This document shows positions 63,757-64,000 of a stretch of DNA of 64,000 bases, in pieces. The position numbers and the translations under genes are program-made. The notes under the pieces were generated by a model. That model was not told the origin of the DNA. It worked only from the letters and a program-made list of their open reading frames with translations, and did no database searches. Source of the stretch: Rubripirellula sp. Its GTDB lineage: Bacteria > Planctomycetota > Planctomycetia > Pirellulales > Pirellulaceae. The first letter of the stretch is position 1, and each line of letters begins with the position of its first letter. The DNA is taken from NCBI GenBank assembly GCA_012270385.1, contig JAAXIK010000310.1, positions 10,602 to 74,601 on the forward strand, written 5' to 3'.

Positions 63757-63845
63757 CCCTGAAGCAGGGGGTTAGAACCTGAAGCATTGAGGGCAATCAC
63801 GATAATTTTTCAGCCACTGACCATTGAATGGATAAGTCTGTATCG

Positions 63846-64000
63846 ATGAATCACAAACCTCACACGTTCAGTTGGGCATCAATTGCCAAATGTGTACCGG
63901 TGTCCATATTCCTCATGTCCATCATTCTGCCTCGAGAGCTCTTGGGTCAAGATAAAAGCGTAAAACCATTCATGGCCTATGTGGGAACCTTTAGTTCTCC
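63846..64000 (+). CDS. 5' end of a lactonase-like exported protein (cut by window edge)
   Basis: The first 51 codons are in the window. A long hydrophobic segment (VPVSIFLMSIILPRELLG) acts as a signal peptide, then FMAYVGTFSS opens the mature region, matching the first strand of the 6-phosphogluconolactonase/lactonase beta-propeller family (YVGTxS). The identification rests on that short match. Confidence 0.55.
   Translation, partial: MNHKPHTFSWASIAKCVPVSIFLMSIILPRELLGQDKSVKPFMAYVGTFSS

Overview
The window looks like a planctomycete chromosome, most likely a Pirellulaceae-type marine or freshwater lineage of moderate GC. The evidence is family content, not a database search. It includes a DUF1559 prepilin, a Pirellula/Verrucomicrobium-type haem protein with a DUF6797-like region, a secreted PQQ-type beta-propeller protein of about 1,275 residues, a Tat-exported Gfo/Idh/MocA oxidoreductase, a MoxR/DUF58/BatA/DUF4159 cluster and several giant secreted proteins of unknown function. 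I found no rRNA, tRNA, CRISPR array, insertion sequence or prophage.

Layout. 1-5.1 kb: metK (cut by the left edge), a membrane vWA protein, an exported helical protein, hinT and bioF. 5.3-16 kb: a 2,113-residue exported protein, then on the minus strand an unrecognised 654-residue protein, an exported lipase-like hydrolase and a DEDDh exonuclease with a BRCT-like tail. 16-24.3 kb: a plus-strand run of three exported proteins, namely a beta-propeller protein with an embedded methyltransferase-like segment, a CNVPVFRYALERW-type protein, and a cytochrome c/propeller/azurin fusion. 24.9-30.7 kb: a DNA methyltransferase fused to a GIY-YIG-like domain and preceded by a 19-codon leader ORF, a sialic-acid mutarotase/epimerase pair, and an oxidoreductase gene interrupted by one in-frame TGA, closed by a strong terminator.

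30.7-45.2 kb is entirely minus strand: an RND/MMPL transporter and a seven-gene pseudopilin operon (three GspF-like proteins plus four pilin-like proteins, with no ATPase or secretin). Upstream of these lies batA-like, DUF58 and moxR. A DUF4159 protein diverges from moxR. 48-53.4 kb: rpmG, recJ, an esterase, a DinB-like protein and a HEAT-like protein. 53.5-57.8 kb: a small WXG100-like helical-hairpin protein followed by a 1,306-residue membrane FtsK/SpoIIIE ATPase. This pair resembles the core of a type VII-like secretion system and is my best candidate for an undescribed system. 57.8-62.4 kb, minus strand: an HtrA protease, a sensor kinase that lacks the usual Asp of its ATP-binding G1 box, and an NtrC-like regulator, which together suggest an envelope-stress module. 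The right end has a small basic protein, an unknown protein and the 5' end of a lactonase-like gene.

Most of the distinctive genes act in the envelope or outside the cytoplasm. Domain calls come from reading motifs by eye. Statements about homologues are from memory of the families.
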